NCBI RefSeq assembly: GCF_900177275.1
Contig: NZ_FXAG01000027.1
Span: forward strand, 1-55,974
Reading direction: 5' to 3'
Length of the DNA: 55,974 nucleotides
Source of the DNA: Pseudogulbenkiania subflava DSM 22618
GTDB taxonomy: Bacteria > Pseudomonadota > Gammaproteobacteria > Burkholderiales > Chromobacteriaceae
Below are positions 7,778-17,486 of the stretch, one piece after another (positions within the stretch are counted from its first letter, which is position 1; each line of letters begins with the position of its first letter). A program made the position numbers and the translations under genes. The notes under the pieces are model-generated. The model did no database searches, was not told the origin of the DNA, and worked only from the letters and a program-made list of their open reading frames with translations.

Positions 7778-9058
7778 ATGCCAACCCGCCATCTCGGCGT
7801 CGTACTGAAAGGCTACCCACGCCTTTCCGAAACCTTCATCGCGCAGGAGCTGCGCGAGCTGGAGGCGCGCGGCTTCACGCTGACGCTGTTTTCGCTGCGC
7901 CACCCCACCGACCTGGAGCGCCACCCGGTGCACGACGAGATTCGCGCCCACGTGATCTACCTGCCGGAGTACCTGTACCAGGAGCCGTGGCGCGTGCTGC
8001 GCGCCACGTTGGCGGCACTGCGCCGGCCGGCGGCGCTGTGGGCGACCTGGCGGCTGTTCCTCTCCGACCTGGTGCGCGACTTCACCCCCAACCGGGTGCG
8101 CCGCTTCGGCCAGGCGCTGGTGCTGGCGGCGGAGTGCCCGCCCGAGATCGAGCAGCTCTACGTGCACTTTATCCACACCCCCGGTTCGGTGACGCGCTAC
8201 GCCGCGCGCCTGACCGGTTTGCCGTGGGCGGCGTCGGCGCACGCCAAGGACGTGTGGACCCAGCCGGAGTGGGAAATCCGCGCCAAGCTGGCCGACATGC
8301 AGTGGCTCGCCACCTGTACCCGTGCCAACCACGACTATCTCTCCGCACTGCCAGAGGGGCGCGGCAAGGTGCATCTGGTCTACCACGGCATCAGCTTCGC
8401 ACGCTTCCCACCGCCGCCCACTGCCCCGGCGGCACGTGACGGTAGTGACCCGGCCCGCCCGGTCGAACTGCTGTCGGTGGGCCGCGCCGTGGCCAAAAAG
8501 GGTTACGACGATCTGCTCGCCGCGCTGGCGACGCTACCTGCCGGGCTCAGCTGGCGCCTGACCCACATCGGCGGCGGCGCGCTGCTGGCGGAGCTCAAGC
8601 ACCAAGCCGAGACGCTGGGCCTCACCGACCGCATCCGCTGGCTGGGCGCGCTGCCGCAGCAAGAGGTGCTGGCGGCCTATCGCACAGCCGATCTCTTCGT
8701 GCTGCCGTGCAAGGTGGTCGACGACGGCGACCGCGACGGCCTGCCCAACGTGCTGATGGAGGCGCAGAGCCAGGCGGTGTGCTGCCTGTCGACGCGGCTG
8801 TCGGGCATCCCCGAGCTGATCGAGGACGGCGTCAGCGGCGTGCTGGTGGAGGCCGGCGACGTGGCGGCGCTCGGCACGGAGCTAACGCGGCTGATGGCCG
8901 ACCCCGGCCTGCGCCAGCGCCTGGCCCAGGCCGGCGCCGCCCGCGTGCGCAGCGAGTTCGCCATGGAACGAGGTATCGAGCGGCTGCTGGATTGCTTCGA
9001 TCCCCCGCCCCCCGCTACGGAGGCCGCATGCCCCGTCTCGCCTTCTACGCCCCATTGA
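7778..9058 (+). CDS. Glycosyltransferase family 4 protein (cluster gene 1)
   Basis: This 426-residue GT-B fold glycosyltransferase probably moves a sugar from a nucleotide-sugar donor. The N-terminal lobe starts VVLKGYPRLSETFIAQELR, an acceptor-site motif seen in colanic-acid WcaL-like enzymes. The C-terminal lobe has SVGRAVAKKGYDDLLAAL and the donor-site region LPNVLMEAQSQAVCCLSTRL with GIPELIEDGVSG. It opens a six-gene set and overlaps the next gene by 31 bp. No clear ribosome site is visible before the ATG. Donor and acceptor are unknown. Confidence 0.85.
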   Translation: MPTRHLGVVLKGYPRLSETFIAQELRELEARGFTLTLFSLRHPTDLERHPVHDEIRAHVIYLPEYLYQEPWRVLRATLAALRRPAALWATWRLFLSDLVRDFTPNRVRRFGQALVLAAECPPEIEQLYVHFIHTPGSVTRYAARLTGLPWAASAHAKDVWTQPEWEIRAKLADMQWLATCTRANHDYLSALPEGRGKVHLVYHGISFARFPPPPTAPAARDGSDPARPVELLSVGRAVAKKGYDDLLAALATLPAGLSWRLTHIGGGALLAELKHQAETLGLTDRIRWLGALPQQEVLAAYRTADLFVLPCKVVDDGDRDGLPNVLMEAQSQAVCCLSTRLSGIPELIEDGVSGVLVEAGDVAALGTELTRLMADPGLRQRLAQAGAARVRSEFAMERGIERLLDCFDPPPPATEAACPVSPSTPH

Positions 9059-10239
9059 AATCACCGCGCCACCCGGTGCCATCCGGCGACCGCACGCTGG
9101 CGCGCCTGCTGCTGCGCGGGCTGCGCCTGGCCGGCTGGCAGGTGGAGCTGGCCTCCAGCCTGCGCAGCTACGACGGCGTCGGCGATCCGCGCCAGCAACA
9201 GCGGCTCAAGGCGCGCGCCGAACGCCGCGCCGCGGCACTGATCGCCGCCTATCGCGCCCGTCCGCCGGAGGAGCGGCCGCAGGCCTGGTTCACCTACCAC
9301 CTCTACCACAAGGCGCCGGACTGGATCGGCCCGGCGGTGTGCCGCGCCCTCGCCATCCCCTACCTGCTGTGCGAGGCCTCGCACGCGCCGCAGCAGGAAG
9401 GCGGGCTGTGGCAGGACAACCTGTCCGACTGCGTGGCGGCGATCCGCCAGGCGGCGCGCATCTTCATCGTCAACCCGCGCGACGAGCCGGGGCTGGCCAC
9501 GGTGCTGGCCGAGCCGACCAAGGTGCTGCGCCGGCTGCCGCCGTTCATCGACGCCGCGACGCCGGCACGGCGCCGCCCGCGCGCCGAACTGGCGCGCGAG
9601 GCCGGGCTCGACCCGGCGCGGCCCTGGCTGATCAGCGTGGCGATGGTGCGCCCGGGCGACAAGATGGCCTCGTACCGGCTGATGGCGGCATGCTACCGGC
9701 GGCTGCTGGCGGAGGGGCGTCATCTGCATTGGCTGATCGTCGGCGACGGCGCGGCGGCCGCGGAACTGGACGCGCTGATCGCCGACCTGCCCGGCGCGGT
9801 GCGGCTGGGCGCGCTCGACCCGCCCGCGGCGGCGCCGTGGCTGGCGGCGTCGCAGCTGTGCGTGTGGCCGGCGGTGAACGAGTCGTTCGGCATGGCGCTG
9901 TTGGAGGCGCAGGCTGCGGGATGCCCGGTGGTGGCCGGTTACGGCGCCGGCGTGGCCGGCATCGTCGACGCCGCCAGCGGGCGGCTGGTGCACGACTGCA
10001 ACGTCGAGCGCTTCAGCGCCGCGGTGGCGACGCTGCTGGACGACTGGGCGGTGCGCCGCGCCATGGCCGAAGCCGGCCCGCGCTACGTGCGCGAACACCA
10101 TTCGCTGGCGCGCGCCGCCGCGCTGCTGCGAGCGTACTGGCCTGCCCCCTCCCCCTTGTCATCGGCTATACCGGAAGAAGCCGTCCCGGCTACTGCCAAG
10201 AGGCCCCGCGATGAAGAAGAGCCGCATCCTGATTTATAG
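9028..10239 (+). CDS. Glycosyltransferase family 4-like protein (cluster gene 2)
   Basis: This 403-residue protein begins MPRLAFYAPLKSPRHPVPSG after a GGAGG site. The same frame stays open far upstream, but that part is a shadow of gene 1. The C-terminal lobe has PWLISVAMVRPGDKMASYRL, VGDG and the donor-site pattern WPAVNESFGMALLEAQAAG with a central E-x7-E, typical of GT4 enzymes. It overlaps gene 1 by 31 bp and gene 3 by 29 bp, implying coupled translation. Substrate unknown. Confidence 0.82.
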   Translation: MPRLAFYAPLKSPRHPVPSGDRTLARLLLRGLRLAGWQVELASSLRSYDGVGDPRQQQRLKARAERRAAALIAAYRARPPEERPQAWFTYHLYHKAPDWIGPAVCRALAIPYLLCEASHAPQQEGGLWQDNLSDCVAAIRQAARIFIVNPRDEPGLATVLAEPTKVLRRLPPFIDAATPARRRPRAELAREAGLDPARPWLISVAMVRPGDKMASYRLMAACYRRLLAEGRHLHWLIVGDGAAAAELDALIADLPGAVRLGALDPPAAAPWLAASQLCVWPAVNESFGMALLEAQAAGCPVVAGYGAGVAGIVDAASGRLVHDCNVERFSAAVATLLDDWAVRRAMAEAGPRYVREHHSLARAAALLRAYWPAPSPLSSAIPEEAVPATAKRPRDEEEPHPDL

Positions 10240-11389
10240 CCACGACTCGTTCGGGCTGGGTCACCTGCGCCGTTGCCGCGCCATCGCGCACGCCCTGGTC
10301 GAGCGCTACAAGTCGCTGACGGTGCTGATCCTGACCGGATCGCCGATCGCCGGTCACTTCAACTTCAAGGCGCGTGTCGACTTCGTGCGCATTCCCGGCG
10401 TGATCAAGCTCTACAACGGCGAGTACACCCCGCTCAAGCTGCACATCAGCCTGAAGGAGACGCTGGCGCTACGCGAGTCGATCATCCTGCACACCGCGCG
10501 CGTGTTCGAGCCGGACCTGTTTCTGGTGGACAAGGAGCCGCTCGGGCTCAAGGGCGAGGTGGCCAGCACGCTCGACCTGCTTGCCACCAAACGTACCCGC
10601 ACCATCCTCGGGCTGCGCGACGTGATGGACGACGCCGACCGGTTGTCGCGCGAGTGGCAGGCCAAGAACGCGCTGCCGGCACTGGAGAGCCTGTACGACG
10701 AGATCTGGGTGTACGGCAGCCGCAACATGGGCGACCCGCTCACCGGGCTGCCGATCACCCCCGCCATCCACGACAAGATGCTGTACACCGGCTACCTGCC
10801 GCGCCACCTGCCGGAGCATGAAAGCTCCGGCTTGCTGGAGGGCCTGCCCGAGCCCTACCTGCTGGTGACGCCGGGCGGCGGCGGCGACGGCGCCGAGATG
10901 GTGGACTGGGTGCTGCGCGCCTACGAGAGCGGTGCCACGCTGCCGTGGCCGGCGCTGTTCATGCTGGGGCCGTTCATGTCGACGCACGAGCAGGAGGCGT
11001 TCCGACAGCGCGCCGCCCGGCTGCCCAACGTGCAGATCGCCACCTTCGACACCCAGTTCGAATCGCTGATGAACCAGGCGCGCGCGGTGGTGGCAATGGG
11101 CGGCTACAACACCTTCTGCGAGATTTTGTCGTTCAACAAGCCGGCCCTGCTGGTGCCGCGCACCGAGCCGCGCCTGGAGCAACTGATCCGCGCGCGCAAG
11201 GCAACCGCGCTGGGGCTGACCACCATGCTCGACCCGGCGCAGCTGGCCGACACCGCGCCGATGGTGGCGGCACTGCAGCGCCTGCCGGAGCAAGCGCCGC
11301 CGTCGGCCGCGGCACGGCGCAACATGCTGTGCGGGCTGCAGACCATCGGCAAGCGGGTGGGCGCCATCGTACGGGAGCACGCCTCGTGA
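10211..11389 (+). CDS. Predicted glycosyltransferase, COG4671/MurG-like (cluster gene 3)
   Basis: This 392-residue protein has the N-terminal motif ILIYSHDSFGLGHLRRCRAI, matching MurG-like GT-B proteins of the COG4671 type, and a C-terminal VAMGGYNTFCEILSFNKPAL motif resembling the donor-binding site of that superfamily. Such proteins are annotated only as predicted glycosyltransferases; I know of no assigned reaction. The stop overlaps the start of the paralogous next gene by 4 bp. Being one of two tandem relatives suggests a heterodimer or two successive steps. Confidence 0.8.
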   Translation: MKKSRILIYSHDSFGLGHLRRCRAIAHALVERYKSLTVLILTGSPIAGHFNFKARVDFVRIPGVIKLYNGEYTPLKLHISLKETLALRESIILHTARVFEPDLFLVDKEPLGLKGEVASTLDLLATKRTRTILGLRDVMDDADRLSREWQAKNALPALESLYDEIWVYGSRNMGDPLTGLPITPAIHDKMLYTGYLPRHLPEHESSGLLEGLPEPYLLVTPGGGGDGAEMVDWVLRAYESGATLPWPALFMLGPFMSTHEQEAFRQRAARLPNVQIATFDTQFESLMNQARAVVAMGGYNTFCEILSFNKPALLVPRTEPRLEQLIRARKATALGLTTMLDPAQLADTAPMVAALQRLPEQAPPSAAARRNMLCGLQTIGKRVGAIVREHAS

Positions 11390-12531
11390 AGCTGTTGTTC
11401 TACGTGCAGAGCCTGCTCGGCATCGGCCACCTGCAGCGCGCCGCGCGGCTGGCGCGGGCGTGCCAGGCGCACGGCCTGGAGGTGCACATGCTGATGGGCG
11501 GCGAGGGCAGCGCGCTGGTCGACTTCGGCGCCGCCCGGCGCATCGCGCTGCCGCCGCTGACCAGCGCCGACGCCCGCTTCACCACCCTACTCGACCGCCA
11601 CGGCCGGCCGCTCGACGCCGCGCTGGAGGCCGAGCGGCGCGACCGGGTGCTGGCGGCGCTGGAGCAGGTGCGCCCGGCGCTGCTGCTGATCGAGAGCTAC
11701 CCGTTCGGGCGGCGCCGCCTGCGCTTCGAGCTGGAGCCCCTGATCGAGGCGGCGCACGCCATGATCCCGCGCCCGCTGGTGGTGGCCTCGGTGCGCGACG
11801 TGCTGCAGGTGCGTTCGCCCGAGCGCCAGGCGGAGAGCGCCGAGCGCTTCCGGCGCGACTTCGACCACCTGCTGGTGCACGGCGACGCCGAGTTCCTGCC
11901 GCTGTCGGCGAGTTTTCCGGTGGCGCTGCTGCCGCCGGAGCGGGTGCACCACACCGGCTACGTCGGCGCCGCGCTGACGCCGTCGGACGACCCCGAGGCG
12001 GTCGGCGAGGTACTGGTGTCGGCCGGCGGCGGGGCGGTCGGCGCCGAGCTGCTCGCCACCGCGCTGGCAGCACGGCCGCTGACCCGGCTCGCGACGCGGC
12101 GCTGGCGCCTGCTGTGCGGCCCGCGGTTGGAGGCGGCACGACGCCACGTGCTGGAACGCGAGGCGCCGGCCGGCGTGATCGTGGAGGATCTGCGCGCCGA
12201 CTTCGCCCCGCGCCTGGCGGTGGCGGCGCTGTCGATCTCGCAGGCCGGCTACAACACCGTGCTCGACCTGCTCGCCGCCGGCTGCCCGGCGGTGCTGGTG
12301 CCGTTCCAGGGCGAGGATCAGACCGAGCAGCGCCTGCGCGCCGAAGCACTGGCGGCACGCGGCCGCGCGGTGCTGCTGGGCGAGGACGCGCTGACCCCGC
12401 TGGCGCTGGCGGCGGCGATCGAGCAGGCGCTGACCCTGCCGCCTACCCGTCTGCCGCTGAAGCTGGACGGCGCCGAGCAGAGCGCGCGTCTGCTGCGGCG
12501 CTGGGCCGAGGAGGCCGGCCATGGCGGCTGA
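11386..12531 (+). CDS. Second COG4671-like glycosyltransferase (cluster gene 4)
   Basis: This 381-residue protein starts at a GTG overlapping the previous stop (GTGA). It shares the layout of gene 3: YVQSLLGIGHLQRAARLARA at the N-terminus and SISQAGYNTVLDLLAAGCPA in the C-terminal donor lobe, followed by VPFQGEDQTEQRLRAEAL. The frame is open upstream to 10945, but that part is a shadow. The last 11 bp overlap the deacetylase-like gene. Reaction unknown. Confidence 0.8.
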   Translation: MKLLFYVQSLLGIGHLQRAARLARACQAHGLEVHMLMGGEGSALVDFGAARRIALPPLTSADARFTTLLDRHGRPLDAALEAERRDRVLAALEQVRPALLLIESYPFGRRRLRFELEPLIEAAHAMIPRPLVVASVRDVLQVRSPERQAESAERFRRDFDHLLVHGDAEFLPLSASFPVALLPPERVHHTGYVGAALTPSDDPEAVGEVLVSAGGGAVGAELLATALAARPLTRLATRRWRLLCGPRLEAARRHVLEREAPAGVIVEDLRADFAPRLAVAALSISQAGYNTVLDLLAAGCPAVLVPFQGEDQTEQRLRAEALAARGRAVLLGEDALTPLALAAAIEQALTLPPTRLPLKLDGAEQSARLLRRWAEEAGHGG

Positions 12532-13306
12532 CGACGGTTTCATGGCGCTGCGCAGCGAGCTGGACCGCTGGCAGGAGGCGGGCCGTGCGGCGACCTTCTG
12601 GTGGCGCGACGACGACGCGGTGGCGGACAGTGCCGCCCTGCAACAGCTGCTGGACCTGGCCGATGCCCACGCCGTGCCGTTGTGGCTGGCGGTGATTCCG
12701 GCTGCGCTGGAGGACTCGCTGCCCGCCGCCCTCGCCGCCCGACGCGCGGTCGGCGTGCTGCAGCACGGCATCGCCCACCTCGACCACGCCCTGCCAGGCG
12801 AGCGCAAGTGCGAGCTCGGCGCCGCCTGGCAGTGGGACGCGCTGCGCACGGCGCTGCAGGACGGACGGGAGCGTCTGGCGGCGGCCTTCGGCCAACGTTT
12901 CCAGGCGGTGCTGGTGCCGCCCTGGAACCGCCTCCATGCCGACTGGATTCCGCGCCTGCCCGAGGCCGGGCTGGTCGGGCTCTCCACCCTCGGCCAGCGT
13001 CAGGCGCGCGCCGATCTCGCCGTGGTCAACGTGCACGCCGACCTGATCGACTGGCGCAGCCGCCAGTACGCCGGCGACGCGGCGGTGGCGGCGGCGCTGG
13101 CAAGCCATCTCGCGGCGCGGCGCCGGGGCGAGGCCGACGCCGACGAGCCCAGCGGCATCATGAGCCACCACCGCGTGCACGACGCCGCCATCTGGGACGG
13201 CGCCGCGCGTCTGCTGGCGCTGCTGGCCGCCCACCCCGCCGCCGCCTGGCACGATCCGGCGACGTTGTGGCATGCCGCGGTGGCGGAGGGCGCGCCGCCA
13301 TGCTGA
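12521..13306 (+). CDS. Polysaccharide deacetylase-like protein (cluster gene 5)
   Basis: This 261-residue protein has pieces of an NodB-like carbohydrate esterase: ATFWWRDDDAVAD (paired aspartates of the catalytic and metal motif), HGIAHLDH (His pair spaced as metal ligands) and VPPWNR. These match the order expected in CE4-type enzymes, though the sequence is distant and no signal peptide is visible. Cytoplasmic de-N-acetylation of a glycan intermediate made by the adjacent transferases is the simplest reading and is inference. It overlaps its neighbours by 11 and 7 bp. Confidence 0.7.
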   Translation: MAADDGFMALRSELDRWQEAGRAATFWWRDDDAVADSAALQQLLDLADAHAVPLWLAVIPAALEDSLPAALAARRAVGVLQHGIAHLDHALPGERKCELGAAWQWDALRTALQDGRERLAAAFGQRFQAVLVPPWNRLHADWIPRLPEAGLVGLSTLGQRQARADLAVVNVHADLIDWRSRQYAGDAAVAAALASHLAARRRGEADADEPSGIMSHHRVHDAAIWDGAARLLALLAAHPAAAWHDPATLWHAAVAEGAPPC

Positions 13307-15402
13307 ACGAGCTCTTCAACAGCACCAACCAGATCGCCGACGTGCTGTGGATCATCCAGCAAATCCTCGGCCGCGCCGCCAGCGAGCTACAACTGATCGC
13401 GCAGCAGATCGACCATGACATCACCGCCGCCGGCTGGGACCGTTTTGCCGGCATCACCGTGCTGGTGGTGGGGGTGGCGATGCTGGCCGAGTACCTGGCC
13501 GGGCGCCGCTTCCGCGCGCTGGCCAACGCCATCGGCCGCGAGGAAGCCAGCGGGCTCGGCAGCCGCATCGGCTACCAGTTGCTGCGCACGCTGTTCCGGC
13601 TGCTGTGCGTCGGCATCTTCATGATCACCGCGCAGGGCATGCTGCTGTTGACCAGCAACACCAGCGACGTGCGGCCAAAGCTGCTGTTCAGCCTGCTGCT
13701 GGCGACGGTCACCTTCCGCGCCGTGGGCGTGCTGTCGCAGGCGGTGTTCGCCCCCACCGCCAAGGGCATCCGCCCGCTGCCGATCGCCTGCGAGCAGGCC
13801 ATCGGCTTCCACCGCGGCGTGATGACCTTCACTTTGCTCTACATCGTCGGCTTCCAGGGCACCGATTTCCTGGCCTGGCTCGGCATGGACGGCGAACTGG
13901 TGCGCCTGCTCAAGGTGCTCACCGGTCTCGCCCTCAACCTGTTCGCGCTGGGCTTCGTCTGGCTCCAGCGCGGCACCATCGAGCAGTTGTTCCAAAGCCG
14001 CGACCGCAACGGCGCGGAACACGGCCTGGCCACCATCCTGAGCCAGTCGTGGCCGCTGCTGGTGACGCTGTGGCTGCTGGCGCTCTGGCTGCTGTGGAGC
14101 CACAGCCTGATCGTCGGCAACCTGCAGTACGCCGCCAAGATGTCCTGGCCGTGGTGGCTCACGCTGCTGTTTCCCATCATCGACCGGCTGTTCGCCGCCG
14201 CGCTCTACAAGCTGTGCCAGCTGCCCTGGCTGCAAAGCCATACCTTCGCCCAGCGCTCGCGCCGCTTCCGCCGCATCATGCAGGGCGGGCTCCGGCTGAT
14301 CATGCTCACCATCGCGGTACTGACCGTGGCCGACGTGCTGGGCTACGACGCCATGACCATGAGCGGCGACAGCCGCATCAGCCGCCTGCTCAAGTCGCTG
14401 CTCGACAGCACGGTGATCGTGCTGCTGGCCTACATGGTGTGGGAGGTACTGCTGTCGCAGATCGAACGCCAGCTGCCGCCGCCGGAGCTGGAGACGCAGA
14501 GCACCCTGGCCGACGAGGGCGAGGGCGCCGCTGCCGGCAGCCGGCGCGAGACGCTGCTGCCGCCCTTGCGCACGCTGCTGTTCTTCCTGCTCTTGATCAT
14601 CCTGACCCTGAGTCTGCTGCACGCGCTGGGGGTGGAGATCGGTCCGCTCCTGGCCGGCGCCGGCGTGCTCGGCATCGCCATCGGCCTGGGGGCGCAGAAG
14701 CTGGTGCAGGACGTCATCTCCGGCATCTTCTTCCTGCTCGACGACGCCTTCCGCCGCGGCGAGTACATCGAGGCCGGCGACTTGCGCGGCACGGTGGAGC
14801 GGCTGTCGATCCGCTCGATGCAGCTCAGGCACCACCTGGGCGCGCTGCAGACCATCCCCTACAGCTCGATCCGCACCGTGCGCAACATGAGCCGCGACTG
14901 GGCGACGATGAAGCTGGAGATCCGCCTGCCCTACGACGTCGACCTGGAGACGGTGCGCAAGGTGATCAAGGGCGTCGGCGAGGAGATGCTGGCGGACCCC
15001 GAGCTGGGGCCGCACTTCATCCTGCCCCTGAAGTCGCAGGGGGTGATGCGCATCGAGGAGTCGGCGCTGATCGTGCGCATGAAGTTCACCACCCGCCCCG
15101 GCGAGCAGTGGGTGATCCGGCGCGAGGCCTACCGCCGCGTCAAGGAGGCGCTGGAGGCGCGCGGCATCGTGTTCGCCCACCGCGCGATCCACGTCATCCT
15201 GCCGGGACAGCAGGCGCCGGTCCCGGTACGGCCGATCCTGCCGACCCAGCCGGCACCGCAGGTGGTCGGCTACGACGACACCCACGAACTGACCGAGGAG
15301 GACAGCCAGCGCCTGGCGGCGATGGCCGGCGCCAGCGCCGGGGCGATCCTGGCCGCCGAACTGGAACGGCAGAACCGCATCGACGACGAGGATTCGCCCT
15401 AA
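13300..15402 (+). CDS. MscS family mechanosensitive channel protein (cluster gene 6)
   Basis: This 700-residue inner-membrane protein has several N-terminal membrane helices (about 45-420) and a C-terminal MscS core. The core includes the pore helix region LLAGAGVLGIAIGLGAQKLV, the beta domain IFFLLDDAFRRGEYIEAGD, then QTIPYSSIRTVRNMSRDW and a cytoplasmic alpha/beta domain. It is larger than E. coli MscS (286 residues) and so of the extended type. The ATG at 13300 overlaps the stop of the deacetylase-like gene by 7 bp, with GGAGG upstream. The linkage hints that channel and glycan genes are co-expressed, which is unusual for a pure osmotic valve. Confidence 0.88.
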   Translation: MLNELFNSTNQIADVLWIIQQILGRAASELQLIAQQIDHDITAAGWDRFAGITVLVVGVAMLAEYLAGRRFRALANAIGREEASGLGSRIGYQLLRTLFRLLCVGIFMITAQGMLLLTSNTSDVRPKLLFSLLLATVTFRAVGVLSQAVFAPTAKGIRPLPIACEQAIGFHRGVMTFTLLYIVGFQGTDFLAWLGMDGELVRLLKVLTGLALNLFALGFVWLQRGTIEQLFQSRDRNGAEHGLATILSQSWPLLVTLWLLALWLLWSHSLIVGNLQYAAKMSWPWWLTLLFPIIDRLFAAALYKLCQLPWLQSHTFAQRSRRFRRIMQGGLRLIMLTIAVLTVADVLGYDAMTMSGDSRISRLLKSLLDSTVIVLLAYMVWEVLLSQIERQLPPPELETQSTLADEGEGAAAGSRRETLLPPLRTLLFFLLLIILTLSLLHALGVEIGPLLAGAGVLGIAIGLGAQKLVQDVISGIFFLLDDAFRRGEYIEAGDLRGTVERLSIRSMQLRHHLGALQTIPYSSIRTVRNMSRDWATMKLEIRLPYDVDLETVRKVIKGVGEEMLADPELGPHFILPLKSQGVMRIEESALIVRMKFTTRPGEQWVIRREAYRRVKEALEARGIVFAHRAIHVILPGQQAPVPVRPILPTQPAPQVVGYDDTHELTEEDSQRLAAMAGASAGAILAAELERQNRIDDEDSP

Positions 15403-15405
15403 GCC

Positions 15406-17277
15406 TCAGTGCCCTCCCCGCCCCAGCCTCCGGTACAGCGTGCTGCGGCTGATGCCCAGCGCGCGGGCTGCCGCGCTGGCGTTGCCGCCGCAGCGCTGCA
15501 GCATCTGGCGGGCGATGTTGCCGTCCTCGCCGTCTTGCGGCGTGGCCATCGCCGCCATGTCTTCGCGCAGGGTCTCGGGCAGGTGAGCCGGCGTCAGCCG
15601 GGTGCCGTCGTCGTGGAGTGCCAGCAGGGTCTGCAGCAGGTTGTCCAGCTCGCGCACATTGCCCGGCCAGGCGTAGCGCCGTATCGCCTGTGTCAGTTCC
15701 GGCGCCAGCGTGATGCCGCGCCGCGCGCCACCGCGGCGGTCGAGCAGTTGCTGGGCGATCAGTGCCACGTCGCCGCGCTGGCGCAGCGGCGGCAGGCGCA
15801 GCGGGTAGTGGCACAGCCGGTAGTAGAGGTCGGCGCGGAAAGTCCCCTCCGCCACCGCGCGCTTGAGGTCGCGGTGCGTGGCGCACACCAGCCGCACGTC
15901 CACCGCCTGGGGCCGGCCGCCGCCCAGCGGCGTCACCACCCGCTCCTGCAGCACGCGCAGCAGCCGCGCCTGCAGCGACAGCGGCATGTCGCCGATCTCG
16001 TCGAGGAACAGCACCCCGCCATGCGCCTCGCGCAGACGGCCACGGCTGCCGTGGCGGCGCGCGCCGGTGTAGGCGCCTTCCTCATAGCCGAACAGTTCCG
16101 CCTCCACCAGCCCTTCGGGAAGGGCGGCGCAGTTGATCGCCACGAACGGCCCATCGCGGCGCGAGCTGGCGGCATGCAGGGCGCGCGCGAAGCGGTCCTT
16201 GCCGGTGCCGGTCTCGCCCAGCACCAGCACCGGGATGTCGGCTTCCAGCAGTTTCAGCGCCTGCGGCAGCAGCGTCGGTGGCAGGCCGGCGGTGTCGGAC
16301 ACCATGTCCGACGGTACCGGCCGCAAAGGGCGCACCGACGGCGCCGGGGTGTCAATCGACACGGCGGGTGCTGCCGCTTCGTCAAGCCGGGCCGACAGCA
16401 GCCGCCGGCCACAGCGCACCACGGTCACGCCACGGCCATGGCGGTGCTGCCAGTGTTCCAGGGTTTCGCCAAACAGTTCGCCGAAACGGCGTCCGCCGAG
16501 CGCATTCCAGTCGAGTCCCAGCAGGGCCAGCGCCGGACGGCTGGCGGCACACAGGCGTTCGTCGTCGTCGAACGCCAGCCGCGCCGCGCGCACCGTGCCG
16601 AGCAGCGCCGGTTCGTCGGCCAGTTGCAGCACCCGGGCGTGGCCGCAGCGGCGCTCGAACAGCGCGAGTTCGATCTGCCGCACCGCGGCTTCCAGGCGCT
16701 GTCCATGCACGCCGCCGAGCCGGCGCGGTGGGCCGGAGACGTCGAGCACGCCGAGCACCTGGCCGAACGGGTCGAGGATGGGGCTCGCCACGCACGACAG
16801 CCGGCGGTGGCGCTCCAGATAGTGTTCGCTGCCGCGCACCCGCACCGCCTCGGCCAGCGCCAGCGCAGTGCCGATGGCGTTGGTACCGCGCAACGCCTCG
16901 CTCCACTCCATGCCGGGTGTCAGCGCGAGCCGTTCGGCGCGGTCGAGAAAATGCGGGTGGCCGGTCTCGTCGAGGATCACGCCGTCGCGGTCGGCCACGA
17001 TCACCACATGGCCGTCGTCGACCACGCTGTCGAACAGGGTGTCGAGCTGTGGCCGCGCCAGGGCCAGCCAGTCGGCGTTCTGCTCGTAGCGCTCGCGTAG
17101 CTGCACCTCGTCCAGCCGCTCGCCGTGGCGCGGGCGCGACGCCGTCAGGCCAAGACCGAGGCAGCGTCGCCAGGAGTGCAGGATGGGCGCCGGCACGGCA
17201 TGGTCCGGCAGGGGCTGGCCATCGAAAAAGCGGCGCCGCGCTTCGTTCAGCGGCAGGGAGGCAACCGTCAGGTTCAT
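15406..17277 (-). CDS. Sigma-54-dependent transcriptional activator, AcoR-like
   Basis: This 623-residue protein has an N-terminal GAF-type sensor (about 60-220), a central AAA+ domain (about 310-540) and a C-terminal Fis-type helix-turn-helix ([18 protein letters not shown]). The AAA+ domain has Walker A GETGTGKD and Walker [11 protein letters not shown]. The sigma-54 contact loop reads GAYTGA, a conservative variant of GAFTGA. The ATG at 17277 has AGGACACC upstream; the longer frame to 17337 crosses operator-like repeats. It diverges from an alcohol dehydrogenase gene with a sigma-54 promoter, the usual arrangement for AcoR-type control of alcohol or acetoin metabolism. The effector is probably the alcohol or aldehyde, by inference. 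Confidence 0.88.
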   Translation of the reverse strand: MNLTVASLPLNEARRRFFDGQPLPDHAVPAPILHSWRRCLGLGLTASRPRHGERLDEVQLRERYEQNADWLALARPQLDTLFDSVVDDGHVVIVADRDGVILDETGHPHFLDRAERLALTPGMEWSEALRGTNAIGTALALAEAVRVRGSEHYLERHRRLSCVASPILDPFGQVLGVLDVSGPPRRLGGVHGQRLEAAVRQIELALFERRCGHARVLQLADEPALLGTVRAARLAFDDDERLCAASRPALALLGLDWNALGGRRFGELFGETLEHWQHRHGRGVTVVRCGRRLLSARLDEAAAPAVSIDTPAPSVRPLRPVPSDMVSDTAGLPPTLLPQALKLLEADIPVLVLGETGTGKDRFARALHAASSRRDGPFVAINCAALPEGLVEAELFGYEEGAYTGARRHGSRGRLREAHGGVLFLDEIGDMPLSLQARLLRVLQERVVTPLGGGRPQAVDVRLVCATHRDLKRAVAEGTFRADLYYRLCHYPLRLPPLRQRGDVALIAQQLLDRRGGARRGITLAPELTQAIRRYAWPGNVRELDNLLQTLLALHDDGTRLTPAHLPETLREDMAAMATPQDGEDGNIARQMLQRCGGNASAAARALGISRSTLYRRLGRGGH

Positions 17278-17292
17278 GAGGTGTCCTGGAAG

Positions 17293-17334
17293 TGTCGCGA
17301 TTGTTGCGGGACAGGTGTCGCACGTCGCGACACC
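17293..17334 (+). promoter_or_regulatory. Tandem TGTCGC…GACA inverted repeats, likely activator sites
   Basis: Two adjacent inverted repeats lie just upstream of the regulator start: TGTCGC-N9-GGGACA (17293-17313), and GGTGTCGC-N5-GCGACACC (17314-17334), whose arms are perfect. They are about 155-195 bp upstream of the sigma-54 promoter, a normal distance for enhancer sites bound by AcoR/NtrC-type activators. They could also autoregulate the activator gene. Confidence 0.7.
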
Positions 17335-17486
17335 CATCGAGCACTGGATGCCGCCAATTATCGCGGCCGGGTCCGGCGAAACACATCGATTGGATCAATC
17401 TTTTGTGCTGCAGGGCAAAAAAGAACTTCGCGGAGGGAAGGCCAGAGCCCTCCGCCGCTTTGCTGCATCGCAACAACGATGCGCTC

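Noticed and set aside
6040-7779. 579-codon minus-strand frame opposite the chemoreceptor
   Set aside because: Low-complexity shadow of a strongly supported plus-strand gene.
13387-15285. 632-codon minus-strand frame opposite the MscS gene
   Set aside because: The translation is His/Gln/Arg/Ala-rich without any domain, and the plus strand encodes a clear MscS protein; it is a GC-codon shadow.
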